Positions 10,220 through 20,962 of a stretch of DNA of 64,000 nucleotides are shown here, piece by piece (position 1 is the first letter of the stretch; each line of letters starts with the position of its first letter). The DNA is taken from NCBI GenBank assembly GCA_024663395.1, contig JANFAH010000002.1:3348001-3412000 (forward strand), in the 5' to 3' direction. This DNA is from Pisolithus tinctorius. Its lineage: Eukaryota; Basidiomycota; Agaricomycetes; Boletales; Pisolithaceae. A program made the position numbers and the translations under genes. A model generated the notes under the pieces. That model did no database searches. It saw only the letters and a list, made by a program, of their open reading frames with translations, and was not told where the DNA came from.

Positions 10220-12736
10220 GTTGACTCCAGCTGTGCACCCTCGGAGGCCTGCCTCAACACATCCACTCTTTCTAATCCAAACTCATTAACCCCCCATGTT
10301 TCTATCGTCAGTCATGAGTTACCCCGGTTTCGTACACTAGTGGACTCCGGTTCCATGCATAGTTTCATAGATAAAGACTTTGTTAATCGACACTCCTTTG
10401 CCCCTTATCCCGTGTCCCCTATCCAACTCCGGCTCTTTGATGGGTCGTCAAGTTTTGTCATCACTCAAGCAGTAGATCTTTCGGTTCAATTTGCGACCAG
10501 CAATGTCACCCTGGTAACCCTGTTTCTAGCCCCATTGGATTCTGAATGTAAGATAGTCCTTGGACATGACTGGCTCACCCACTACAATCCGTCGATTGAT
10601 TGGGTATTGAGCAGTCTAACTTTCTGGACATCTACAGGAGGAATGCCAACCCCGTCGACACCCCCTGCCACACCGGTCTTAACCGGTCTTCCCAAATCTG
10701 GTCTAACTGACCAACCCAACCCCGGCCCTGCACCATCTGTACCATCTGTCGACTCGCTGGTTCACACCCCCCTGAAAGCTCCCCCTATCACCCTGATCAA
10801 CGCAGCTGCATATGTACGCGCTTGCAAACTAGAGGGATCTACCCAATTCCAACTTCATCTATGCCCATTGGACCCGGTCCTGGCCCGGTCTACTTCTACC
10901 AGTCCTCCACCAGACCTGGCCGGTGTACCAAAGGACTACCACAACTTTGCTGACGTCTTTAGCAAAGCCAAGGCCTCTACTCTCCCCCCACATTGGGAGT
11001 ATGACCTTAAGATTGAATTGGAAGAAGGTACTACACCACCTGTAGGAACCATCTACTCACTATCCCCGGTCGAGCTGCAAGCTCTCCAGGCCTTCATCGA
11101 CGAAAACCTGACTACCGGTTTCATCCGGCCCACCTCTTCCCCCTATGCTGCACCGGTCCTCTTCATAAAGAAGAAGGATGGTTCACTCCGGTTATGTGTT
11201 GACTTCTGGGGCCTTAACAAGCTCACCAAGAAAGACCGGTATCCCCTACCACTAATATCTGACCTACTCGACTCCCCTAGCCACGCCAAAATCTACACTA
11301 AGATCGATTTAAGGCATGCGTACCACCTCGTCCGGATTGCACCCAGGGATGAATGGAAAACTGCCTTCAGAACGCGCTATGGGTCTTACGAGTGGTTGGT
11401 GATGCCTTTCAGTCTTACCAATGCCCTGGCCGCCTTCCAGCGGTTCGTCAATTCAATCTTTGCAGATATGCTAGATGTCTGCATCATCGTCTACCTCGAC
11501 GACATTTTAATCTACTCCGGAGATGAGTCATCGCACAAGCAGCACGTCCGGGAGGTTCTTCGCTGGCTCCGGTTGCATGGCCTGTATGCCAAACCGGAGA
11601 AGTGCGAATTCCACTCGGACTCTGTGGAATACATGGGTTACCACTTGTCCCTGGCCGGCCTTACCATGTCTTCAGAGAAAGTCAAAGCTATCTGCGACTG
11701 GCCTGAACCCCGGAAGGTAAAGGACATTCAGTCCTTCCTGGGTTTCGCCAATTTCTATCGCCAGTTCATCTTTAACTACTCGGACATAGTGGTACCTTTA
11801 ACCCGGTTGACATGCAAAGGTGCTCCCTGGAACTTTTCTGAGGAGTGCCACCGGTCTTTCAATAAACTCAAGCAGGCCTTCACTACTGCCCCGGTCCTAA
11901 CTCACTTTTCCCCGGAGGCTCCTATTACCGTCGAGACTGATGCCTCTGACTACGCCATAGCCGGTATTCTGTCCATCACCGGTGGTGATGGTCAAATCCG
12001 GCCGATTGCATTCTACTCTTGCACCTTAACAGCCCCAGAGCTAAATTATGACACTCATGACAAGGAATTACTCGTGATCTTCGAGGCATTCCGGACATGG
12101 CAGCATTACTTAGAAGGCTCTGCAGTACCGGTTGACATTGTTACCGATCACAAGAACCTGGAGTACTTCTCCACCTCAAAGGTATTAACCCGGCACCAAG
12201 CGCGCTGGTCTGAGTTCTTGTCCCAGTTCAATATGGTTATCCGGTTCAGACCTGGTAAACTCGGTGCTAAGCCTGACGCCCTAACTAGACGATGGGACGT
12301 CTACCCCAAAGAGGGGGATAGCGACTACGCCCGGGTCAACCCACAGAATCTCAGACTGGTCTTCACGCAGGAACAGCTAGCCACCTCCCTGCGTGCCACC
12401 TACCTTGAATACCCGGTCCTACATGCTGTCGCACTGATGGACGTGGAGAAGCTACATAATGATATTCTCTCAGCCCTACCCTCAGACCCGGTCACCCAAG
12501 TCCGGTTCTCAGACACATCAGACTCCCAGTGGTCAGTTGATGACGCCAGCTTCCTCCGTCTAGATGGAAGAATCTATGTACCGGACTCTAATGACCTTCG
12601 CCTTCGTGTCTTGAGGTTTAAACATGATCATCCCTTGTCCGGCCACTTCGGCCAGAACAGGACTCTAGAACTCATCCGGCATGAGTACACCTGGCCTGGC
12701 CTAAGGACATTCGTCAAAGACTATGTCCGGTCTTGT

Positions 12737-13287
12737 CACTGGAAACATTTCTCAGTTTCTTTGCTGAAAACATTTAAAAAAAAGATTGAAAAATGAGACT
12801 CTTTAATTTGGGATGTTTTTGTGAGAAATATTGTAAAAATATTTTGGATTTGTATTGTCTATCATGCCTTACAAAATGCCACTAGAAAATTTTAAAGCTT
12901 TGCATATAAAAAAAATTATGGATGTTCAGCAGAATGATTTTGAACACAATATGTGTGATACATTGTAAATAATTTTCCAATATATGTCACTTTTTTTTAG
13001 AATTAACAATTGGCTTTTTTGTGAGCAGAAAGTTTACAAAGTAGGCAGTATTTGTTTAGTCTAAGTACTGTATTGCAATGATGAATTGTGTGCTGAAGCT
13101 CATATGAAAAACATTCTGCTTTTTTTATGCTCAAACATGTAATATACAGTGAAATATTTTTCAACAAAAAATCAAATCAGAAATAAAGTCTTTCCACATT
13201 AAAATCATAGGTCAAAACATCAAAAATTATTTCTAGATGAAATATTGAGTATATTATTACACATGCCAAGAGCAATTGATACAGTAT
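12737..13287. repeat. Left terminal inverted repeat
   Basis: About 551 bp, mirror image of 15554-16103 with a few percent mismatches. Homology stops after GATACAGTAT. Confidence 0.85.
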
Positions 13288-14340
13288 AATTTGAGAGGCA
13301 CAAGGGAGTCTTTGAACACAGGTCATTCAATGCACACAGAATGTAGTATTAAGTAGTGGACTACTGTATAGTTGTAGATCTTGTGACTGCCATTGCTTTC
13401 AAGTGCATTGCCACTTTGAGCCAAGCTGATCATACTACCATCTGAGTTGCCAGATACTTAGATGATAACAAGTGGCCAATTTTGAAATGGGGGTGCATGG
13501 ATATAGTGGCCTGTGGGTGGCAATGGAACTAATTTTGCAGTGTTTGTAATTACAATTGTGGCTCCCCCTCATCCTCATCCTGCTGCTCCTGCCAGTGGTT
13601 GTCCCATCCATGGTCTGAGCCTCCCTATACCAAGTGCACATGCCTCCCCTACAGCTCTTCTTTAAATACAGCTTTGTACCAATTTAAGTGCCTTGAGGTC
13701 AAAACCTAACAGTCAGGACCACTCACTCTGACAAACTCTGACACTCCCAGAGGGCTAGAACCAAAGTGCAGAGGAAGTTTGACAAAGCAGAGAGGCAGAA
13801 GTGGAGTGAAGGCATTGGGTTCAGCTTGTGTGCTGCCCCCTTGTATGTTACTCAATGGAGGTCAACAGCTGTCAGTTGGGTGCTCTTAGATGAATATGGA
13901 AACTTTGAATAGTGCAACAAAAAGGAATATGTACATACTAGTAGCCTCAGGGAATCCACATGCCCCATCAGTGGATTGGATGTCAGTGGTTGCACATCAC
14001 TAGCTATTGAGCCATTCTGAGGACACAATAAAGCACAATTAGACAACACCATCAGTGGTAGGCAACTACAGTATGAAAGTCACTCACCTTGGTTCCTTCT
14101 GATATGTAATCAACCATGTGTTCCAGGGATCAATGTTGATGTGGTACAAATCATGAGTGGTATGTGACAATGCAAGGTCACATTGGCATGTGTCAATCAT
14201 GATTTGTCTGAAACCAGCCTTTCAGGAGCTTTTTTCTTGGTTTCTTTCTGATTATAGTACACCTGTTTTATTAATTGTTTGTGTAATGGATGACTGCATG
14301 GCTAATCATAGCTGTCAACACTGGGGAACTCCTAAATGAT
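13288..14340. other. Unrecognised cargo of the inverted-repeat transposon
   Basis: No convincing ORF or repeat. A weak resemblance to C-family LTR sequence is seen around 13700-13850 (minus). On the minus strand a short open stretch (14052-13852) has splice-like borders (CCTCAG before, GTGAGT-type donor further upstream), which could be an exon of another captured gene. Confidence 0.35.
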
Positions 14341-14355
14341 ATGCATGAAACTTAC

Positions 14356-14865
14356 TTGACTTTCTTGTCAAGGAACTGCTCAGCAGTCTCATGCATCTTT
14401 GTAAGTACCATGGATGACAGTTCCTCAGCACTCTGGAGAGAACATGAGTTGTCTTACTGATCAAAACATTTGCCATGACATATGAATTGTTGGCTCTTGC
14501 TACCAATGTCAACCTCAACAGCTGGTCAAGCATCTGACTTCTCAGCAATTTTGAATGTTCTGTAGACAATATAAGATGCTGTCCTGTTTGACAGTTGTTG
14601 CATGTACTAACCAGTGCTTCAAGTCCTCCTGGACATCCACACCCTTGAACTTGCAGCCAATCAAGCCCTTAAATGTGAAGACAGTGTTGATGGATTAACC
14701 ACTGCTTGACACTTGGCAGGCAGGCCAATGAGATGCTCCCCATGTTTTGTGAAGGCCACTACTGATGGGGTTGTCCAGGCACCTTTGGAGTTCTCAGTCA
14801 CACATGCCTGCTTGCCCTCTATGATGGAAATGATGAACTTGTTGTACCAAGGTCAATTCCAACCA
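14356..14865 (-). pseudogene. Captured mitochondrial-type HSP70 fragment
   Basis: The minus strand encodes, with frameshifts and stops, the start of an HSP70 ATPase domain: GIDLGTT (the phosphate-binding loop, about 14860-14840), [20 protein letters not shown] and QAVVNP in the correct order, then about 14440-14360 the KMHETAEQFL segment. Motif spelling (GLPAKxQAVVNP) fits the DnaK/Ssc1 (mitochondrial) class better than cytosolic HSP70. The coding similarity ends at a GTAAGT donor (14355-14350), so genomic DNA with an intron was captured, not cDNA. Only about 130 residues remain and the reading frame is broken. Not a functional chaperone. Confidence 0.8.
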
Positions 14866-15003
14866 TGAGGCTTTCAATAAATGCCAAACTTTTTTTTTTC
14901 CTGCAGGAGGGTCATCAACATACCAGTGACTTTAGAGTTCATGTTCCCCATGATTGAGGACCACAGGATGTCCTGTATGAGTGAGGGTGTGGTTCCCAGC
15001 ATG

Positions 15004-15527
15004 TGTCAAGTCTGAGGTTACCAGGTTCAAGACTGGACCAGAGACTGGTACAGGCATGAGGTCAAGGGGTCAGGGATCAGATGGTGTACTGTTTGGACTT
15101 AGTGACTGATGACACAGCACTGTTCCCTTGTGTGGGTCACAGTCCAAGTCCAAGGCTGAGGCAGAGGATTTCAGATGAGACTTATTTGATTTCAGACTGA
15201 GGGAATACAGGCCAAGTATCTATGGGTTTACATACTAGGGGTAACTATAGTATGAAGACTGGTAATGCCAGTCTCACAGAGATTGGTAACTGATTGGTAA
15301 GAATGGTATTAGTAAGTCATGACAAAGATAACCAGAGACTGGGACAGAGACAAGGGCAGACTGGGGACAAGGCTGGGTCAGGCTCAACCAAAATGACACT
15401 TCATAGCAGCACTTCAAAGCAGTGCTAACTGTGCTAGACCAACTGGGGGTAGGGATTTGGCAAGGGTGAGGCTGGACTGAGTGAGTGCAAGGCTGAGTCT
15501 GGCTGGGGTCAAGGCATGGCTACAACA
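15004..15527 (-). repeat. Solo E-family LTR
   Basis: 524 bp, TGTCAAG...CTACAACA, the reverse complement of the E LTR, with 5-bp TSD GCATG (14999-15003 and 15528-15532). It inserted after the inverted-repeat element had formed, and its internal region was then lost by LTR-LTR recombination. Confidence 0.88.
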
Positions 15528-15553
15528 GCATGCCATATCTGCATCAGCATACC

Positions 15554-16103
15554 ATACTGTATCAATTGCTCTTAAAATGTGTAATAATATACTCAATATT
15601 TCATCTAGAAATAATTTTTGATGTTTTGACCTATGATTTTAATGTGGAAAGACTTTATTTCTGATTTGATTTTTTGTTGAAAAATATTTCACTGTATATT
15701 ACATGTTTGAGCATAAAAAAAGCAGAATGTTTTTCATATGAGCTTCAGCACACAACTCATCATTGCAATACAATACTTAGACTAAATAAATACTGCCTAC
15801 TTTTTAAACTTCCTGCTCACAAAAAAGCAGATTGTTAATTCTAAAAAAAAGTGACATATATTGGAAAATTATTTACAATGTATCACACATATTGTGTTCA
15901 AAATCATTCTGCTGAACATCCATAATTTTTTTATATGCAAATATTTAAAATTTTCCAGTGGCATTTTGTGAGGAATGATAGACAATACAAATCCAATATA
16001 TTTTTACAATATTTGTCACAAAAACATCCCAAATTAAAGAGTCTCATTTTTCAATCTTTTTTTAAAATGTTTTCAGCAAAGAAACCGAGAAATGCTTCCA
16101 GTG
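15554..16103. repeat. Right terminal inverted repeat
   Basis: About 550 bp, reverse complement of 12737-13287, ending CCAGTG before the TGT duplication. Confidence 0.85.
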
Positions 16104-17456
16104 TGTACTACCTGCGCCCGGGCCAAGGTACCTTGCCACCGGCCTTACGGCCTGCTCAAACAGCTCCCCATGCCAGAGAAGCCATGGAATTCCATCTCGA
16201 TGGATTTCATAGAGCAACTCCCGGCCTCAACCGGCTTTACTGCCATCCTCGTCGTGGTCAACCGGCTCTCAAAGCAAGCCATCTTCATACCTACTCACGA
16301 CACCATCACAGCCCCTGAGCTCGCCAAACTCTTCCTCATGCACGTGTTCTCTAAGCACGGTGTACTGGCCCATGTAACCTCAGACCGGGGATCAGAGTTC
16401 GTATCTCACTTCTTCCGGTCTCTAGGTAAAGCTCTAGACATGCGTCTACATTTCACCTCCAGGTATCACCCAGAGGGGGATGGTCAGACAGAGTGCACCA
16501 ACCAGACCCTCGAACAGTATCTCCGGGTCTACTGCAACTATCAGCAGGACAACTGGGCCGAACTACTACCGCTAGCTGAGTTTGCCTACAACAATGCACC
16601 CAGCGCTATGACTGGGGTATCACCCTTCTTCGCCAATAAGGGTTATCACCCTAATATCTCGGTCTTCCCTGAGCACGACCTCACATCCAACCGGGCTCGT
16701 GATTATGCAGTGGACTTAGATTCACTGCACCAGTACCTACGTGAAGAAATGGCTCTCGCCCAGCAACGCTACCAAGGACCAGCAGATGCTAAGCGCATGC
16801 CAGCCCCAGACTTCAAAGTGGGCAACAATGTCTATGTAAAAGCCAGGTACTTCCGGTCGACCCGGCCCTCCAAGAAACTAAGTGAGAAGAACCTTGGGCC
16901 CTACCCCATAATAGCCCAGGCCGGCTCTCACTCATTCACCCTGCATCTACCAGACTCTATGCGCGCTGTACACCCGGTCTTCCACGTTTCCCAGCTTGAA
17001 CCAGCCATCCCAAATACCATACCCAACCAGTCTCAACCTCCACCCCCACCAGTAGATGTCAACGGCAATTTAGAATTCGAGGTAGCAGAGATACTCGATT
17101 CAAAGGTCGACTGGCGCAGAAGGTGTTGGTTGCAGTACCTGGTCCGGTGGACTGGTTATGAGGGAACTGACGAAGAAACTACCTGGGTGTTAGCAACAGA
17201 GCTGGACAACGTGTCAGAACTCGTTCAAGAGTATCATGACCGGTACCCGCACAAACCCAGTCCCTTTCAGAAATAATCCAGAACCGGTCTCAAGTTTCCT
17301 TTCTCTTTATCTGTTTCTCCTATCTAGTACTTACTATGTCTTGATTTCCTTTATTTTTCTCTATATTGTTTTCTTTCACACTTCAGAACTGGAACCGGGC
17401 ATTGGCATTCACAAAGCTTACAGAAAGGGAAGGTACTACTCTACATGCACGCGACC

Positions 17457-18496
17457 TCAGACTTGGGACCCAGCGGAACCGGCACCGGCCTGATCACCTG
17501 ACTCAGACCGGGACCGGCTTTCCTCCTCTTCCTCCATCAGCCCCTCCAACTCATCGTCGAGTCCCTCGACTTCCCTGTCTTCCTCGTCGGTGGTGTCCTG
17601 GTCTGAAGGCACTTCCGGCGCCAGGAATTCGAAGCGCTCTTCAACGTAGGTTTCATACGACCAGGCGAACCGGTGGAAGTTTCAGGAAACCTCCTTTTGC
17701 GCTGTCGCAAGACTGGCCATGTTGTCAGCCACACGCTCCACCGCCTTGATCAGGCACTCCATCTGATCGCCAGTAACAGGACCGGCCCCAGTCTCAGCGC
17801 CAGTCTTCTTCGTCGAAGGCCCCTCCTCTACATCGTCCTCCTCGTCACCTGCACCCTCAGTTACCTTTGCAGATGGACGTTGCGACCTCTTCTTCTTCTC
17901 ACCCACACAAGGGGACGTCACATCTGCTTTCCTCTTCCCCTTGTCCCCAGCCGGCCCAGCACCGGCCTCACCTTCGACTGGCCACCGGCAGCACTCCTTG
18001 AGCTCGTTGCACCGGTTACACGCCATGCGCTTCTTCTTACCATCGGTGCTGCGCAGGCAAGGCGTGTTGGTCCAGGCGCAGCAAAGGCAACTGTTGGAAT
18101 GTTAGTCATCAACACCAATGATGGTCGTCACAGTACTCACTGAGGACTCATCACCTCGACGTTTGGCCCGGCCCCGGTGGAACTACCAACCAGGGCATCA
18201 GCCCGCCGGCTCTCAGCCTCCTTTCTGGCCTCTTCAGCCTTGCACGCAGCCTCTATCCTCTGTGCCTCTGCCTCTGCGCGTGCCCTTTCCTCTTCGAGCC
18301 GGGCTTGCTCCTGCCTCTCAGCCTCCAACTGGGCTTCCTCCTGCGCCTTTGCCTTGCACCTCTTACACTCAGCCAACTTGCCCCAGATGGCCTCGTCGTC
18401 ATCGTCGCTGCCTACCTGCAGCTCTGTGCTCGTCGCCCGGGTCAGGTTGGGCAGTATGTCTTGATCGTATGGTGTTCTGGACCGGCGAATAGACAT
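17457..18496 (-). CDS. Antisense spliced accessory gene of A1 (coiled coil plus Cys motif)
   Basis: Gene on the strand opposite to pol, between the pol stop and the 3' LTR. Exon 1 is 18496-18141; a 50-bp GT-AG intron follows (18140-18091, donor GTGAGT, branch-like CTAAC, acceptor CAG, phase 2); exon 2 starts at 18090. Residues about 1-45 are polar and acidic (GSDDDDE), about 45-105 a charged E/A/R/K-rich coiled coil, then a Cys cluster with the pattern C-x2-C-x6-C-x14-C-x2-C-x5-C ending in a C-R-W-P motif, then a Lys-rich linker and a helix (ECLIKAVERVADNMASL). TGA at 17682-17684 interrupts the frame, which otherwise runs acidic to TGA 17457. Related genes lie at the same place in every A/E copy. 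No known function; the Cys cluster suggests zinc binding. Confidence 0.7.
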
Positions 18497-18614
18497 GTTG
18501 AAGTGAGGAGACAAACCTGAGGTGGACCGGTCTTAAGTCCCCTGGTTTTCAAGGTCAGACACAAAATTTTCGATCTCAGCATTGTCCTCATTGGAGCCTC
18601 ATGGGCTTGGCTCC

Positions 18615-18627
18615 AAGAGGGGGATAC
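18615..18627 (+). promoter_or_regulatory. A1 polypurine tract
   Basis: CAAGAGGGGGATAC directly before the 3' LTR. E1 (20424-20436) and E2 (58260-58272) have AAGAGGGGGATAC at the same place, and A2 has its reverse complement (32946-32958). Confidence 0.75.
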
Positions 18628-19214
18628 TGTCATGACCGTGCCCAGACCACCCCAGACTGGCTCTACCCCAGTCTCGACCGGTCCTGTCCAACCCTTGCCC
18701 CAGTCCCGGCCTTAACCCTTCGACCCAGAAACGTGTTAGCTCGTGAGGCACTGCAAGGCAGTGCCCAGTCGAGTTGTCCCCTCAGTTAGTACCAGGCCGG
18801 TGTAACACCCGGCCCAGCCACATCTCCTGCCCCGGTTCCCGGTAATCCCTTGTTCATACTCTTTGCTTGATAATATTCTTTGTAACACTACTTACCAATG
18901 TGTTTACCAATCATCGCTGTACCGGCGCAGACCGGTCTCCAGTGCTATGTTACACTTAGGTTACTTCCAGTATTTAAGCTGTAGGATAATCTGTTCTAGC
19001 CTCAGTCTGAAATCAACTTAGTTCCCGTCTTAGCCCGGTCTCCCTGTTCATCTGTCTTCTGCTTCTCGACCGGACTACGGCCCACACAAGGGAATAGCGC
19101 TGTGTCATCAGTCACTAAGTCCAACAGTCCAAAACCTTCGATATCTCGTGTTACCCTCTGACCCCCGACTGGACTCCGGACCAGCCTTGGACCGGTAAAG
19201 ACCTGGACTTAACA
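18628..19214 (+). repeat. A1 3' LTR
   Basis: 587 bp, near-identical to 8144-8730 with a few transitions, mainly at CpG sites. Followed by the TSD TATGC (19215-19219). Confidence 0.95.
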
Positions 19215-19227
19215 TATGCTACAAAAC

Positions 19228-20296
19228 CTACTCGGCCATGCTCTCATCCTCCTCTTCGGACCCTTCCTCCTCATCCTCACCATGTGCTTTCAACCACTCA
19301 GCCTCCTCACATAGCTTGTTGGAGTCGAGCTCAGAAGAGCCTGAGTCTGAGGGTGAGACTGCCATGCTGAAGCTGTAGGACTCGTCGAGCATCACCTCGA
19401 GCATGTTGGCAATCCTACCAGAGTTCTCAGCCACAGTCTCATGGGCCTTGAAGCGGCCCACCAGGCTGTTCGCAATAAGCCCTGCAACATTGATCAAGCG
19501 CTCAAGCTTGTCTTCCAAGCCTGAGAACACTGTCGCACTGGGCCCCCTCAGTCTGCTCCCACTGGCCTCATCTTCATTGATGTCCAGCACCTCCAGCGGC
19601 TTCTCAACGGCCTTTGCCTTCTTCTTACTAGGCCTGGGCTTGGGCATTTTGTTGTCGGCCTTCCTCTTTTTCCCCTTGTCAGCTTTGAGAGCAGCCTTAG
19701 GACCAGCCTCAGCATCCTTCCCATCCCCAGGCTACCAGCACTTGCCTTTGGACTGGTTGCACTGTATGCAGGTGACCTGCTTCTTGTTACCATCCATGAG
19801 GAACTCACAGATGGTATTCGCCTGGGTGCAGTGGGTACAACTAAAAAGGTTGTTAAGAGGGATACACACAAGTTTGGAAAGGTACTCACCCAGGGTTCAT
19901 AACCACCTTTTTTACTTTGCTGGCCTTGCTACCACCAGCCCTGGCTTCGTTACCCTTCCTGGCCTCAGCCTTGCATCTTCACTCGGCCTCCCTTTCCTCC
20001 TCAGCCTTGTGTCTCTCCTCCTCCTCATGCACCCTTTGCTCCTCAGCCTCCTGTGCTACCCTCTCAGCCTCAACTCACTCCCTCTCCACTCACTTGGCCT
20101 CAAGCCAAGCCTGCTCCTCCTGCCAGGCTTGTTCAGCTGCCTTTTGCCTCTTCCTTTCCTTCGATTTGGCCTTCATTACCTCTTCCTCATCATCAGTGTT
20201 GTACCTAATCTTGTTGTCAGGTACTTGGGTCCAGTCGATGATGGCCTGGCCCTCATTGTTGTTATTGGCAGTGACAATCAGTCTTGAGTCAGACAT
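19228..20296 (-). pseudogene. Antisense spliced accessory gene of E1
   Basis: E-family version of the reverse-oriented gene. Exon 1 is 20296-19890 (ATG in MSDSRLIV, acidic segment, then a long E/K/A-rich coiled coil with in-frame stops); a 49-bp intron (19889-19841, GTGAGT...TAG) has the same phase-2 position as in A1; exon 2 is 19840-19228. Exon 2 opens with C-TH-C-x6-C, then C-IQ-C-NQSKGK-C, where a TAG has replaced the Gln of the CQWP motif. A predicted helical region follows (LEDKLERLINVAGLIANSL) and an acidic tail (EEDESMAE-stop). Decayed, but the architecture is clear. Confidence 0.7.
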
Positions 20297-20436
20297 GATG
20301 AGGAGGATGTGAAAGAAAGAGCGCAAAAGGGCTTAGTGAGCCACAAGTATCAGTTTTTTCAAACTCAGCCAATTTTCGGACTCAGCCCACCACTCTTGCA
20401 GGGGTCTCATGGGTTTGACCCCTAAGAGGGGGATAC

Positions 20437-20962
20437 TGTCATAGTCATGTCTCGACCCTGGCTGGACTCAGCCTTGCACTCACTCAGTCTGGCCTTGGCC
20501 TTGCCAATCCCATATCCCCGGTTGGTCTAGCATGGTGAACACTGCTTTGCAGTGTCTGTCACTTCAGATAAGTCCTGCCCAGTCTTGTCCCTGGTCCACC
20601 TGTCCTGGTCTCCATTACCTTAGTCATACATTACTAATACTTGTCTTACCAATCACCTTAGCAATCCTTGCAAGACTGGCATTACCAGTCTCTGTACTAT
20701 AGCTACTTCTAGTATATAAACTCGTAGATGCTTGGCCTGTACCTCTCAGTCTGAAATCAACAAAGTTTATCCTGTTAACCCCGTCTCAGCCTTGGACTTG
20801 GACTGAGACCTACACAAGGGAATAGTGCTGAAACCTCAGTTGCTAAGTCCAAATAGTCCAACCATCTGTATCCTCGACTCCCCTCTTGATCCCAACCCCT
20901 CAGCATCATGCCTGCTTTGGTCTCCAGTCTGGCCTCAACCTGGACAACCCATGAACTTGACA
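20437..20962 (+). repeat. E1 3' LTR
   Basis: 526 bp, TGTCATAGTC...GAACTTGACA, preceded by AAGAGGGGGATAC. Contains TATATAAAC and the shared TCAGTCTGAAATCAAC start-site motif. It abuts F1 gag at 20963, so E1 inserted into F1. Confidence 0.9.

Larger units (their letters stand above)
12737..16103. mobile_element. Non-autonomous inverted-repeat DNA transposon (CACTG ends)
   Basis: Bounded by CACTGGAA...TTCCAGTG with long imperfect inverted repeats (12737-13287 and 15554-16103, about 550 bp each, AT-rich). Flanked by a 3-bp TSD, TGT (12734-12736 and 16104-16106). CACTR ends plus a 3-bp duplication point to the CACTA/EnSpm (CMC) superfamily. No transposase was recognised inside, so it is probably mobilised in trans. 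The cargo includes an HSP70 pseudogene and a solo E LTR. It sits inside the integrase zinc finger of A1. Confidence 0.85.
10178..17276 (+). pseudogene. A1 pol, split by a DNA transposon
   Basis: Pol reads without a stop from 10178 to 12736, then from 16107 to 17276 after exact removal of 12737-16103 and one TSD copy (about 1,240 codons). Domains: aspartic protease (LVDSGS, about 10338), RT (palm with YLDD about 11492; [10 protein letters not shown] differs from the usual MPFGLTNAPA), RNase H (ETDASDYA about 11935, DHKNLEYF about 12150), integrase HHCC zinc region (split within the CxxC pair), DDE core (MDFIEQL about 16203, SDRGSEF about 16381, GDGQTEC about 16482) and chromodomain (LVRWTGYEGTDEETTWV about 17140). 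Expressed by -1 frameshifting from gag. Interrupted, but otherwise close to intact. Confidence 0.92.
8144..19214 (+). mobile_element. Full-length Ty3/gypsy chromovirus A1
   Basis: Complete element with two 587-bp LTRs (8144-8730 and 18628-19214) that differ at only a handful of positions, a 5-bp TSD (TATGC), gag, pol in the -1 frame, a reverse-oriented spliced gene and a polypurine tract. Pol has no stop codon across more than 1,200 codons once the inverted-repeat transposon at 12737-16103 is removed. Visible damage is one TGA in gag (8985), Gly to Ser and Pro to Leu changes in the RT MPFxLTNA motif, and that insertion. It is rich in CCGG, unlike its decayed relatives. Confidence 0.95.
1..20962 (+). 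mobile_element. Ty3/gypsy element E1 (partial, multiply interrupted)
   Basis: This is the 3' part of an E-family chromovirus whose 5' end lies outside the window. Its pieces are an RT fragment (1-400), integrase to chromodomain and 3' noncoding (6479-8143), an antisense accessory gene region (19220-20436) and the 3' LTR (20437-20962). The middle of pol (end of RT and most of RNase H) is missing where K sits. The A1 insertion is clean: TATGC flanks it on both sides (8139-8143 and 19215-19219), and joining the flanks restores sequence matching the corresponding region of copy E2. Confidence 0.85.

Noticed and set aside
14356..14865. A functional HSP70 chaperone gene
   Set aside because: Only about 130 residues, with stops and frameshifts, inside a transposon.
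17537..17734. 65-codon minus ORF beginning MWLTTWP
   Set aside because: Other frame of the accessory gene C-terminus, whose acidic frame continues past TGA 17682.
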